Below the pieces are notes generated by a model. It made no database searches and was not told the DNA's origin. It saw only the letters and a list, made by a program, of their open reading frames with translations. From NCBI GenBank assembly GCA_963717955.1, contig CAVQXR010000001.1:620001-684000 (forward strand): DNA of 64,000 bases. Reading direction: 5' to 3'. How positions within the stretch are numbered: the stretch's first letter is position 1; each line of letters starts with the position of its first letter. The position numbers and the translations under genes were made by a program. Positions 35,112 to 44,244 of this stretch are shown here, in pieces. Source of the stretch: CAVQXR01 sp963717955. GTDB lineage: Bacteria; Actinomycetota; Thermoleophilia; Gaiellales; Gaiellaceae.

Positions 35112-36129
35112 TCACGCGTCAGGCCGTTCCGGGCGCTGTCGCCTCGGCTTCGCGCTCGTCGCGAGCTGCCCGCAGGCGGCGTCGATGTCGCGGCCTCGCG
35201 TCAGCCGGACGGTGGCGCCGAGGCCGGCGCGCTCGAGGACGTCGCGGAACGCCGCGATCGCCTCGGGCGAGGAGCCCTCGTAGACGCCGGTCGGGTTGTA
35301 CGGGATCAGGTTGACCTTGTAGACGCGCGGGTCGAGGAGCGCGGCGAGCGCGCGCGCCTGCTCGGGCCGGTCGTTGACGCCCGCGAGCATCACGTACTCG
35401 ACGAAGACCTTGCGCCGCCGGCGCTCGTGGTAGCGCTCGCAGAGCCGCGAGCACGTCGGCGAGCGGATAGCGGTCGTTCACCGGCATCAGCCGTGAGCGC
35501 AGCGCGTCGTCGGGCGCGTGCAGCGAGAGCGCGAGCCGCACCGGCAGGTCGACTCTCCGTGAAGCGCTCGAGGCCCGGCAGCCAGCCGACCGTCGAGATG
35601 GCCGTGCGCCGGTGCGTGATGCCGAGGTCGGGGAGGCGCCGGCACGCCTCGATCACGGCGTCGAGGTTCATCATCGGCTCGCCCATCCCCATGAAGACGC
35701 AGTGGTCGACGGGCTCGAGACGGCGGAAGTGCAAGCGCCTGGTCGAGGATCTCGGACGCGGTCAGGTTGCGACCGAAGCGCATCGCGCCGGTGGCGCAGA
35801 ACGTGCAGGTGAGCGGGCAGCCGGACTGGCGGACAGGCAGATCGAGCGCCGCCCGTCGCGGTAGCGCATGAGGACCGCCTCGACGGGGTGGCCGTCGACG
35901 GTACGGAACAGCACCTTGACCGTGCCGTCGCGCGCGCGGGCCTCCCGCTCGAGCGTGAGCGTCGAGAACGGTACGTCCGCCTCGAGCGCGATGCGCAGCT
36001 CCTGCGGCAGGGTCGTGATCGCCGTCGTAGCCGGACACCCCGGCGGGAGGCCGCGTGCCAGACCTGACGCTCCCGGTAGGCGGGCTCGCCGCGGGCGGCG
36101 AGCGCCTCCTTGAGGAGAACGAGGTCCAT
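35112..36129 (-). CDS. rlmN: 23S rRNA (adenine-2503-C2)-methyltransferase RlmN, frameshifted
   Basis: A radical-SAM RNA methylase acting on A2503 of 23S rRNA and on some tRNAs. The N-terminus MDLVLLKEALAARGEPAYRE, the [4Fe-4S] motif CPLTCTFCATGAMRF, FMGMGEPMMNLD, AISTVGWLPG, LALSLHAP, the FVEYVMLAGVNDRP stretch and RGRDIDAACGQL (methyl-carrying Cys) are all present but spread over several frames, with about six indels. The ATG lies 8 nt after TATCCT (36138-36143 on the minus strand), a leaderless promoter. Confidence 0.87.
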
Positions 36130-36158
36130 CTCGACCGAGGATAGACCGGCGGGCCGGA

Positions 36159-37208
36159 TCAGCCGCGGTCGCCCACGAGGAAGAACACGACCGCGACCGC
36201 GACGTAGGCCGCGATCAGCGCAATGCCGCGGCCGCGGCTCGAGCGACCGTCCGCAGATCACGAGCGTGACGAAGATCGTCGAGCCGATGAGAGCGCCCAT
36301 CTCGACCGGCCGGAACGTGAGCGGCAGCGCCGGCGTGACGACCCATGAGAGGAGTTGGACGGCAGGGATCAGGAAGACGGCGACCTGCGCGCTCGAGGCG
36401 AGCGCGATCTCGGCCGCGAGCTTGATCTTGCCGTGCGCCGCAACGACGACGGCTCCGCCGTGCTCGGCGGCATTGCCCACGATCGCGACGATGACGGCCG
36501 CGACGAAGAACTCGGAGAGCCCGGCCTTCTCCGCGAACGTCTCGAGCGAGCCGACGAGCGCCTCCGCGACGAACGCGGTGAGCGACCGTGGCACCCGCGA
36601 GCACGCCGAGCGAGAGCGGGAACGACCAGGCCTTCATCTCCTCGGGATCGTCGGATACGTGGGTCAGCCGGTGGCGGCGCAGGGCGAGTACCAGGTCACG
36701 CCCGACGTAGACGACGAGGAGCACGATCGAGACCGGAAGGGAGACGCACCGCCAGCGAGTGCCGCTCGGGGTCGCCCTCCCAGCCGGGGACTGCCGGGAT
36801 CAGAAACAGCAGGCTCGCGCCCATGACGAGCGTGAGGGAGAGGAGGCTCGACCATCGGTCGAGCTCGCCCTTCCCGCCGAAGACGAGCGAGAAGCCGAGC
36901 ACGAGCAGGAGGTTGCCGATCACGCTGCCGGTGAGTGACCCGCGCACGACCTCGGTGAGCCCGTCGGAGACCGCGAAGAGCGCGATGATCAGCTCCGGCG
37001 CATTCCCGAACGTCGCGTTGATGAACCCGCCGATCCCCGGCCCGGTGTGGTGCGCGGCATGCTCGGTCGCCTCCCCGATCAACCAGGCGAGCGGGATCAG
37101 CGCGGCGGCTGCGACCACGAACAGCATCACGTCGCCGACGCCGACGAGCTCGAGGACGATGACCAGCGGCGCAAGGACGAGCGCCGCCCAGAGGAACTTT
37201 CTCACCAT
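36159..37208 (-). CDS. Ca2+/H+ antiporter (CAX family), frameshifted
   Basis: A polytopic cation exchanger. The two signature repeats are seen: INATFGNAPELIIALFA in the first half and VAIVGNAAEHGGAVVVAAHG in the second, both carrying the GNA-x-E core that binds Ca2+. Hydrophobic helices fill the rest. Frame changes occur near 36240, 36590 and 36750. The start ATG 37208 lies 7 nt after a TAGGCT box, which suggests leaderless transcription. Confidence 0.83.
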
Positions 37209-37341
37209 GCGCGCGAGCCTACCGAAGTCCTCCGGCGGGGCCGGTCGCACCCGCAGATCCGCGGACGAGCCGCTCTACTCCTCTGCGCATGGTTTGTCAA
37301 GTCTTGCGGTCGCCCTCGCGGTGGCGCAGAATCGAAGCGTC

Positions 37342-37764
37342 ATGGAAGGGAACCTCGCGCGGTCCCGCCGTCCAACCGAGCTGCCGCTCCGGCCGCAGGA
37401 CGAGGTCCAGTGCCGACGCTGCCGGGTCCACTGCGAGAAGGTCGTCTACCCGGCGGCATGCATCGAGCGGTCGTGCCCGTTCGTATACGCCTACGAGGAG
37501 TGGGGTCGCACCTACGTCGGCTGCATGCAGCGGATCTTCGACGTCGAGATCGACGTCGAGGTGCTCGAGGAGAGTCGTGACCTCCGCGACGGCTTCGGGG
37601 GAGTGAGGGCCAGGCGCCAGCCGCTGCCGATGTGCAAGGCGGAGGTCGTCCGGTGCTATCACACGCGCGAGGACGAGCTGGGATGCCTCAATCCGGAGTT
37701 CAACGAGCTCTCCCACGAGCGCCCGTCATTCCGCGTCATCGCGCAGCTCGACGGCCGCGCCTAA
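37342..37764 (+). CDS. Cys-rich small protein of unknown function
   Basis: A 140-residue soluble protein with nine cysteines, at 24, 27, 31, 40, 45, 61, 98, 105 and 115. The grouping CRRCRVHC, CIERSCPF, VGCMQ, MCKAEVVRCYH and GCLNPEF suggests a metal or iron-sulfur site. I do not recognise a named family. The promoter TTGCGG-17-CAGAAT ends 9 nt before the ATG, indicating a nearly leaderless message. It is convergent with the histidine kinase. The high conservation-like patterning argues that it is real and functional. Confidence 0.75.
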   Translation: MEGNLARSRRPTELPLRPQDEVQCRRCRVHCEKVVYPAACIERSCPFVYAYEEWGRTYVGCMQRIFDVEIDVEVLEESRDLRDGFGGVRARRQPLPMCKAEVVRCYHTREDELGCLNPEFNELSHERPSFRVIAQLDGRA

Positions 37765-37788
37765 TCAGGCGCGCCGCTCCGGGGCACG

Positions 37789-38473
37789 CTACGGACCGGC
37801 GAGAAGCTCGACCGTGAACCGGGCTTCCTGTGGGGCCTGCGATGCGACCGTGATCGTGCCGCCCATCGCCTCGGTCAGCCCCCGTGCGATCGTCAGGCCG
37901 AGGCCGGTGCCGCGCACGCTCCCTCCCGGGAGTCGCGCGTAGCGCTCGAAGATTCGGTCACGATCCCCGGCCGCGATGCCCGGGCCCTCATCGCCGACCG
38001 TGATCCGGACGCGGCCGTCCTTCGCCAGGACCTCGAGCGTGACCGCTCCCTCTCCGTGTGCGAACGCGTTCGCGACGAGGTTCGTGAGGACGCGGCAAAG
38101 GCCGTCGGGGTCGGCGAGCGCGAGCTGCGGGCGCGCCGCCTCCACGGTGGGCGGTATCCGCCCGGCGGCCGCCGCGGCGAGCGCCGCCGCCCGGACGGCG
38201 ATCTCGGCCACGTCGCATGGCGCGACGGTGACGGCGAGATTCCCCGGGGTCGAGCTGCGCCGCGGTGAGCAGGTCGTCCACGAGCCGGCCGAGCTCGCCG
38301 ACGCCTTCCAGCACGATCTCGAACAGACGTCGACGGTCGGTATCGGCGAGCTCCGGGTGACCCGCGAGCGTCTCCGCCGCGGTGCGCACGGCCGCGATCG
38401 GCACCTGGAGCTCGTGGGCGACCGTGGCGACGAGATCGTGATCCAGAGGGTGCCGCGGGACGTCAGGGGCCAC
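37789..38473 (-). CDS. sensor histidine kinase (HisKA/HATPase), one frameshift
   Basis: About 228 residues with only the kinase core. The phosphoacceptor helix is DLVATVAHELQVPIAAV, with the unusual HELQVP in place of HELRTP. The ATPase part shows NLVANAFAHGEG (N box), GDEGPGIA (G1), FERYARLPGG (F box) and GTGLGLTIARGL (G2). A frame change in CCCCGGGG near 38248 separates the two halves. No sensor or membrane domain and no response regulator is adjacent, so this is either a truncated gene or a soluble kinase. Confidence 0.75.
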
Positions 38474-38711
38474 GCCGGACGCGGCCCGCTCTCACCGGAG
38501 GGAATGGGCCGAGCATCGCCCACGCCGCCCGATGCCCGCGGCGAGCGAGGGATACGGAGCGAGCGGCTTCCGCACAGTGGGAGGGAGATCGTGCGTGGAC
38601 GAACCGTACCCCGGCGCCCGGACGGCCGGGTGCCGGAGCGGCGAGGCGGGCCGCGACGTTGCCGTCGCCCTTCCGATGGAAGGCGGAGACGAGGAACCCG
38701 CCCGGCGAGTC

Positions 38712-39614
38712 TCATTGGCCGCTTTGCAGGGTCGTGCGGCCTGAAGTCCCCCGCGGCGTGGGCTTCGACCGCTCCCAGAGCTCTCGGGCGAGACGGATCT
38801 GCGCCGCGTCCGGCCCGTGGCCGTCGGGCCCCGGCGTCTCGAGCACGAAGGGAAGATGCTGTAGCCGCCTCTCGCCGAGCACCACTCCGAGTCCGTCGCC
38901 GATGAGCCCGTCGCCGAGGTTGGCATGGCGGTCGCGATTCGAGCCGAGCGGCGTCTGCGAGTCGTTGAGATGCACCGCACGCAGGCGATCGAGCCCGACC
39001 CGGGCGTCGATCTCGTCGAGCAGCGTCCGGATGACGGCGGCATCGGTCACGTCGATGCCCGAAACGTAGAGATGGCAGGTGTCGAGGCAGAGGCCGAGCC
39101 TCGGGTGGCTGTCGAGCGCGGCGACGATCGCCGCGAGCTCGCCGGGCGAACGACCCATCGTCCCGCCCGCCCCGGCTGAGTTCTCGAGCAACAGCCAGGT
39201 GGCCTGCGACGTGTGCCGGAGCGCTTGCTCGACGGCCGGCACGACCCGCTCGAGCCCAGCCTCGAAGCCCGCCTCCAGATGCGAGCCGACGTGGACGACG
39301 ACATCTCCCTGGAGCTCCGTCGCGACGTCGAGCGTGGCGCACAGCGCGGCGACCGACCTGGCGTGGAGCTCGGGATCGGGGGAGGCCAGATTGATCAGGT
39401 AGAGCGCGTGGCAGAGGACGTACCCGATCCCGGCCTCGGCACGCCGTCGCCGGAACTCGGCGAGGTTCGCGGGATCGTGCGCGGTCGGGCGCCACATGCG
39501 AGGGCTCTGGGTGAAGAGCTGCAGCGCGTCGGCGCCAATGGCGCTGGCGCGATCGACGGCCGTGTGGATCCCGCCGGCGCTCGAGACATGGCCGCCGATC
39601 AACACGCGGTGCAC
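38712..39614 (-). CDS. nfo: endonuclease IV (AP endonuclease)
   Basis: A trinuclear zinc AP endonuclease of base-excision repair, 300 residues. It begins VHRVLIGGHVSSAGGIHTA and has LLENSAGAGGTMG, LGLCLDTCHLYVSGID and HLNDSQTPLGSNRDRHANLG, which supply the His, Asp and Glu metal ligands. The frame is open to 39659, but those extra residues come from the 168-bp repeat. GTG 39614 abuts the repeat and gives the expected N-terminus. Confidence 0.9.
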   Translation of the reverse strand: MHRVLIGGHVSSAGGIHTAVDRASAIGADALQLFTQSPRMWRPTAHDPANLAEFRRRRAEAGIGYVLCHALYLINLASPDPELHARSVAALCATLDVATELQGDVVVHVGSHLEAGFEAGLERVVPAVEQALRHTSQATWLLLENSAGAGGTMGRSPGELAAIVAALDSHPRLGLCLDTCHLYVSGIDVTDAAVIRTLLDEIDARVGLDRLRAVHLNDSQTPLGSNRDRHANLGDGLIGDGLGVVLGERRLQHLPFVLETPGPDGHGPDAAQIRLARELWERSKPTPRGTSGRTTLQSGQ

Positions 39615-39781
39615 TCGTGCGCCGTCTCGGACGTTGCCATGGGCTCCAAGCGGCTGCAACGCGTCCCCATCCGTCGCCCTCGGTCACGCTGGTATTCACC
39701 GAGACGGGCGTTCCCCGCGTCCTCGCCTGGCTTGCGTTTCACGTGCTGGAGCATCAGGGGACCTCAGAGACGAAGGACTAG
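39614..39781. mobile_element. 168-bp MITE-like element, copy 3
   Basis: Full-length but more diverged copy in the same orientation as copies 1 and 2, in the gap between divergent nfo and gltX. The left end CTCGTGCGCCGTCTC and the right end ACGAAGGACTAG match the terminal repeats imperfectly. The central hairpin is degraded. The right-end CTAG supplies part of the gltX -10 box TAGCAT (39779-39784). Confidence 0.75.
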
Positions 39782-39792
39782 CATAGGCAGCC

Positions 39793-41088
39793 GTGGCGGC
39801 ACGGGTACGCATGGCACCGAGCCCGACGGGGCTCCTCCACATCGGCGGCGTACGGACGTTCCTGTTCAACTGGCTCTTCGCCCGCGGCCGCTCCGGGGAG
39901 TGCCTGCTCCGGATCGAGAACACCGACACGAACCGGGAGGTCGACGAGGCGGTCGCGCAAATCGAGCGGTCGCTGGCCTGGCTCGGAATCGACTGGGATG
40001 GCGTGACCCGCTTCCAGCTCGACCGCGCCGAGCGTGCGAGGAAAGAGGCGGAAAGGCTGGTCGCGGAGGGCACGGCCTACGTCGACGAAGGAGCGATCCG
40101 GATCCGCATGCCCGACGACGGCACGACGGGCTGGGACGACGCCGTGAAGGGCACGATCGAGTTTCCGAACGAGAGGCTCGAGGACGTGGTGCTCGTGCGC
40201 TCCGACGGGCGCCCGACCTACAACTTCGCCTCGCCGCTCGACGACTGGCTCGACGGCATCACGCACGTGATCCGCGGTGACGACCACGTCTCGAACACGC
40301 CCAAGCAGATCCGGGTGCTCCGGGCGCTGGGGGCGGAGCCTCCGGTGTACGCCCACCTGCCGAACGTCTTCGGAACCGACGGCAAGAAGCTCTCCAAGCG
40401 GCACGGAGCCGTGTCTGTCGACGAGTTCCGCGACGCGGGCTACCTGCCGGAGGCGCTCGTCAACTTCCTCTCGCTCCTCGGCTGGAGCTACGACGACAGG
40501 ACGACGGTGATGTCGCGCGACGAGCTCGTCGCGCGGTTCTCGCTCGAACGCGTTGGCTCGTCGCCGCCGACGTTCGACTACGACAAGCTGGACTGGTTGA
40601 ACGGGGTCTACCTGCGCGAGCTCTCGCCGCAGCGCTACGCGTCCGCGCTCGTGACCTACCTTCGCGAGCAGGGGTACGACTGGCCCGAGGAGCGCGTGCG
40701 ACGGGCGGCGCCGCTCTGCCAGGAGAAGATCGGCCGGCTCGGGGAGTTTCCCGGGTTCGCGGGCTTCCTGTTCCAGGACGTCGAGGCCCCCGCGGACGCG
40801 CTCGGCGACCGGAGCGACGTGCTCGAAGCGGCGCGTCAAGGGCTCGCGGACGTCGAGCCGTTCACCTCGGAGTCGATCGAGGCCGCGCTGCGAAGCATCT
40901 GCGACCGGCTCGGCCTGAAGCCCCGGGAGGCGTTTGCGCCCGTTCGCGTCGCGGTCACGGGCTCGAAGGTCTCGCCGGGACTGTTCGAGTCGATCGAGCT
41001 GCTCGGCCGCGCGGAGACGCTCGGGCGGCTCGACCGCGCCCTCGCGACCGTCGCGGACGTGTCCGCGACACCCCCTCCGGCCCTATAG
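39793..41088 (+). CDS. gltX: glutamyl-tRNA synthetase
   Basis: A 431-residue class I aminoacyl-tRNA synthetase. The HIGH motif is HIGG (residues 16-19) in APSPTGLLHIGGVRTFLFNW, and the KMSKS equivalent is KKLSKRHG. Asn/Asp-rich RGDDHVSNTP follows the family pattern. The anticodon-binding C-terminus is short compared with the usual 470-490 residues. GTG 39793 lies 8 nt after TAGCAT, so the transcript looks leaderless. A tRNA-Glu gene lies 2.5 kb downstream. Confidence 0.95.
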   Translation: MAARVRMAPSPTGLLHIGGVRTFLFNWLFARGRSGECLLRIENTDTNREVDEAVAQIERSLAWLGIDWDGVTRFQLDRAERARKEAERLVAEGTAYVDEGAIRIRMPDDGTTGWDDAVKGTIEFPNERLEDVVLVRSDGRPTYNFASPLDDWLDGITHVIRGDDHVSNTPKQIRVLRALGAEPPVYAHLPNVFGTDGKKLSKRHGAVSVDEFRDAGYLPEALVNFLSLLGWSYDDRTTVMSRDELVARFSLERVGSSPPTFDYDKLDWLNGVYLRELSPQRYASALVTYLREQGYDWPEERVRRAAPLCQEKIGRLGEFPGFAGFLFQDVEAPADALGDRSDVLEAARQGLADVEPFTSESIEAALRSICDRLGLKPREAFAPVRVAVTGSKVSPGLFESIELLGRAETLGRLDRALATVADVSATPPPAL

Positions 41089-41097
41089 TCCGTCCGC

Positions 41098-42862
41098 ATG
41101 GCGGGCCTCGAGCGTGACGAACGCGCCTGGATCAGTCGCGCGCAGTCCGGCTCCGTGTCGGATCTCGAGGCGCTGTTCCGCGCACACTGGCCCCGGTGCT
41201 ACCGGGCGTCCTACCTGATCGTCCTCGACCACGTCCGTGCCGAGGACACGGTGCAGGAGGGATTCCTCGGTGCGATCCGTGCCCTCCACGGCTTCAATGC
41301 CGACCGTCCCTTCGCGCCGTGGCTCCACCGGCTGGTCGGCGCGCGCTCGCTCGACGATGCGCAGGCCGAGCTCGCGCGCACCCGTGTCTCCGGCGAATCC
41401 CTGGTCGGAGCAGCCGAGGCCCCGGGCTGGCGGCCGCCCCATCTCGACCAGGCCGCGCACGAGCTGCTCGCCGGGCTCCACTCCATGCCTCCGGAGCAGC
41501 GCAGCGTGATCGTGCTCCGGTACCTCCTCGGGTACTCGCCGGCGGAGGTCGCCGCGCTGCTCGACGTGCCTCGCGCGTCCGTTGACTCGTGGCTGCGCCG
41601 CGGCCTCGACTCGCTGCGCGAGGGACTCCAGGCGGCCCAGATGCGCGAGCGCGACCTGCTCAGCCTCCTCCTGCAGCAGCCGCTGCCCGACGAGCACGTC
41701 GCCGAGGAGCGAACCTGGGACGTCGTGCGAGCGGCCTTCGTCGCGCGGGAGCTCATTCCCCGACGCCGGCGACGGCCGCCCTGGAAGACGCTCGCGGTCC
41801 TCGCCGCCATCGGCGGCATCGTCGCGCTCGCCCTGACACCGGCGTGGGATCGTAGTGCAGACCAGCTGCGGGGCTGGCTCGGCGAGGACCCGGCCGTCGC
41901 CCAGTCCGCTCCCGACCCGGAGCCCGCGCTCGGAGAGGTGCCGGGCGGGGGCAGCCTGCTCGCGACCGCCTCGGGCAGGGTCTCCATCGTCGACCCCGAC
42001 GGCTCCCTCCGGGACGCCGGGGCCTACGAGGGGGCGGCGTGGGGCCCCGACGGGACGGTCATCGCGGCCTGGCGGGACGATCGTATCGACGGCCTCGACG
42101 TCGCATTGCCGGGCGACGTACGGTGGTCGATCCCGACGAGCGGCACGGCGGGGGTGAGCTGGTCGGCCGACGGGGCGCGGCTCGCCTTCGTGCAGGAGCG
42201 CGCGCTCCACATCGCCGCCGACGACGGGTCGGGAGATCGGGAGCTCCTGACCGACGTGGCCCCGGCCGTGCCGGCGTGGCAGCCCGACGACCCGCGGGTG
42301 CTTGCGTACGCCGACACCGAGGGGCGGAGTCGCGATCGCCGACGCGGAGACCGGGAAGCGCCTCTGGCGAACGCCGAGAGCTCCGGTGCCGTCGGTCCTC
42401 GATTGGGCGACTGACGGCTTGCACGTGCTCGCCGCGGCCCCGCAGCGGCTCGCGCTTTTCCGCGTCCGCGAGGGCCCGGTCGCCGTCCTGGCGATCCCGC
42501 CGGCAACCGGGACGGTCACGAGCGCGGCGATCCGCCCCGGCGGGCTGGCCGTGGCGTTCGCCGTCCACGCGAGGCGGGCGGCCCAGACGACGATCTCGCT
42601 CCTCGCCGGGGATCGCTCACGTGTGCTCCTCTCGGTGCCGGGGCGTGTGGGGGAGCTCGTGTGGTCGCCCGACGGCACCTGGCTCGCCGTCTCGTGGCCG
42701 CGAGGGAACCAGTGGCTCTTCGTTCCCGGCGCAGGGCGGGGCCCGGTGCGGATCCAAAGCCAGGTGGCGGACACGTTCCCGGGCGACGATTCGCCCGGCG
42801 AGCCTCCCGCGGTGGTCGACTGGTGCTGTCGCGACAGCGCGGCCGCCGAGTCGCCCGAGTAG
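41098..42862 (+). CDS. ECF sigma factor fused to a membrane segment and beta-propeller, one frameshift
   Basis: Residues 1-180 form an ECF sigma factor: region 2 (about 20-85, with AEDTVQEGFLGAIRALHGF) and region 4 (about 120-175, with LHSMPPEQRSVIVLRYLLGY). A basic stop-transfer sequence RRRRRPPWK leads to one membrane helix (230-248). The rest looks like a TolB/WD40-like propeller with repeated WSADGARLAF, WSPDGTWLAV and WGPDGTVIAA blades. One indel near 42325 (in GGGGCGG) breaks the frame; the restored protein is about 588 residues. TATAGT lies 8 nt before the ATG. Confidence 0.8.
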
Positions 42863-42917
42863 CTCGACGACGCGCGACGGCCGCGAGCGGATTCGGGACT
42901 GGCGTTCTGTCCGCCTC

Positions 42918-42986
42918 GCGGGGCCACCCCACGCCTCCACCCGCATTTCAGCGTACCGGGGCCGGGCGCGCGGGTGGTGCGCGGTC
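42918..42986. repeat. second short dispersed repeat family, copy B
   Basis: Inverted relative to copy A at 6655-6723, with about nine of ten positions identical over 69 bp. It lies just after the ECF-propeller gene and before the universal stress protein gene. Base-paired arms could act as a terminator. Confidence 0.75.
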
Positions 42987-43123
42987 CGTACCTGGTTTGC
43001 GCCCGGATCGTGTCGACTCGACACACGTCGAAGGTGGGCCACGACGGCCACGTGCAGGTTCGTACGGGCGTCGTCGGGTTCAGTGGCGATGCCCCGCGAC
43101 GGGGGATCTGCGATGCTGGGGCG

Positions 43124-43567
43124 GTGACGAAGGTGATCCTCGTCGGGTACGACGACCACGATGCTGCCCGCCGTGCGCTCGATCGGGCGATCGAGGAGGC
43201 GCGGGCGGCCGACGGGCGCCTCGTCGTCGCCGCGGTCGTCGAGATGCCGCTCGATCCGACCGTCCCGCCGCAGTTCGCCTCGCTCGACGACGTCCCGGCG
43301 GGGCCGCTCGATCTCGCCATGCCGGCGGAGCTCGAGGAGATTCTCGCCCGCGCCCGGGAGCGTGTCGAGCAGGCCGGCGTCGAGGCGGCGTTCCTGTGGG
43401 CAGCCGGCGATCCTGCACAGGTGCTCGTCGATGCAGCGAGAGACCAGCAGGCCGACCTCGTGGTGCTCGGGTCACACCACCACAGCCGCCTCGGCCGGAT
43501 GTTCGGAGCGGACGTGGCCGGGGCCGTGAAGGAGCACGCCGGCTGCGACGTCCTCGTCGCCGAGTAG
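43124..43567 (+). CDS. universal stress protein (UspA family)
   Basis: A 147-residue single-domain Usp protein. It begins with VILVGYDDHDAARRALDRAI and ends with DLVVLGSHHHSRLGRMFGAD followed by GAVKEHAGCDVLVAE, the ATP-binding G-2x-G-9x-G-type pattern (GSHHHSRLGRMFG...). The GTG start is chosen because the family N-terminus begins there; the frame is open for 50 codons upstream. GATGCT lies 6 nt before the GTG. Confidence 0.87.
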   Translation: MTKVILVGYDDHDAARRALDRAIEEARAADGRLVVAAVVEMPLDPTVPPQFASLDDVPAGPLDLAMPAELEEILARARERVEQAGVEAAFLWAAGDPAQVLVDAARDQQADLVVLGSHHHSRLGRMFGADVAGAVKEHAGCDVLVAE

Positions 43568-43611
43568 CCGGCCTACGGCGGGAGGCCGGAGGCCGGTCCC
43601 GCCCCGAAAGA

Positions 43612-43683
43612 GGCGCATACGGGATTCGAACCCGTGTTACCGGCGTGAGAGGCCAGCGTCCTAGGCCACTAGACGAATGCGCC
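43612..43683 (-). tRNA. tRNA-Glu (CTC)
   Basis: A 72-nt cloverleaf. The acceptor stem is GGCGCAT / ATGCGCC, the anticodon loop CTCTCAC gives anticodon CTC, and the T arm reads ACGGGTTCGAATCCCGT. CCA is not encoded. The D arm carries TAGTGGCCTAGGA. Confidence 0.95.
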
Positions 43684-43740
43684 CCGGCAGAAGGCGCAGC
43701 CTAGCAAGACGCCCTGGCGGTCAGCTCGGTGAGCGGCCCC

Positions 43741-43763
43741 CCGGGGCGCCTCGCGGCGCCCGG
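43741..43763 (-). terminator. hairpin downstream of the TSUP genes
   Basis: CCGGGGCGCC-TCGC-GGCGCCCGG forms a stem of nine pairs with a single bulge, about 80 bp beyond the stop of the last TSUP gene and before tRNA-Glu. There is no clear T-run. Confidence 0.55.
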
Positions 43764-43842
43764 AACGTGCGGAACCGGGGCACCGCCGTGCCGTGCGGCT
43801 GAGCGGCCGCGGGCATGCCGGGCCGGGCGAACCGTGGGGGAG

Positions 43843-44244
43843 CTAGAGCAGGTCGCGGACAGGCTCCTCGGGCACTCGCCGCGATCGCACGCTCCAGACG
43901 AGGTGGGCCGCGAATCCGAGCAGGACGACGGCGAACAGCTTGCGGAGCAGGCCCTCGTCGACCGAGGTCGCGAGCGCGGCGCCGGCCGCGACTCCTGCCG
44001 CCGAGGTGACGCCGACGAAGGTCGCCGCTCTCCAGTCGACGTTGCCGTAGCGCGTCTGCCGCCATGCGCCGAGCGCCACCGCAGGGACCATCGCGGCGAG
44101 CGAGGTCGCCTGGGCGTCGAGCTGGGGCAGGCCGAGCACGAGCGTGAGGGTCGGGACGAAGAGCAGCCCGCCGCCGACGCCGAACAGGCCCGAGAGGACG
44201 CCGGCAGCGAACCCGAGAGCGGTCGCCTCGACGAGCTCGATCAC
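43843..44244 (-). CDS. TSUP (TauE/SafE) half-transporter, second half
   Basis: A 133-residue membrane protein with about four helices and the TSUP motif GFAAGVLSGLFGVGGGLLFVP. Normal TauE/SafE-type anion exporters are about 250 residues with two such repeats. Here each half is its own gene. The GTG start overlaps the stop of the upstream half by 4 bp, so they are made together and probably pair in the membrane. A substrate such as sulfite, sulfonate or another organic anion cannot be chosen. Confidence 0.82.
   Translation of the reverse strand: MIELVEATALGFAAGVLSGLFGVGGGLLFVPTLTLVLGLPQLDAQATSLAAMVPAVALGAWRQTRYGNVDWRAATFVGVTSAAGVAAGAALATSVDEGLLRKLFAVVLLGFAAHLVWSVRSRRVPEEPVRDLL

Noticed and set aside
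41083..43320. A 745-codon minus-strand open frame over the ECF-propeller gene
   Set aside because: It is a GC-rich shadow frame with no recognisable motif; the plus strand has sigma-factor motifs and a promoter.
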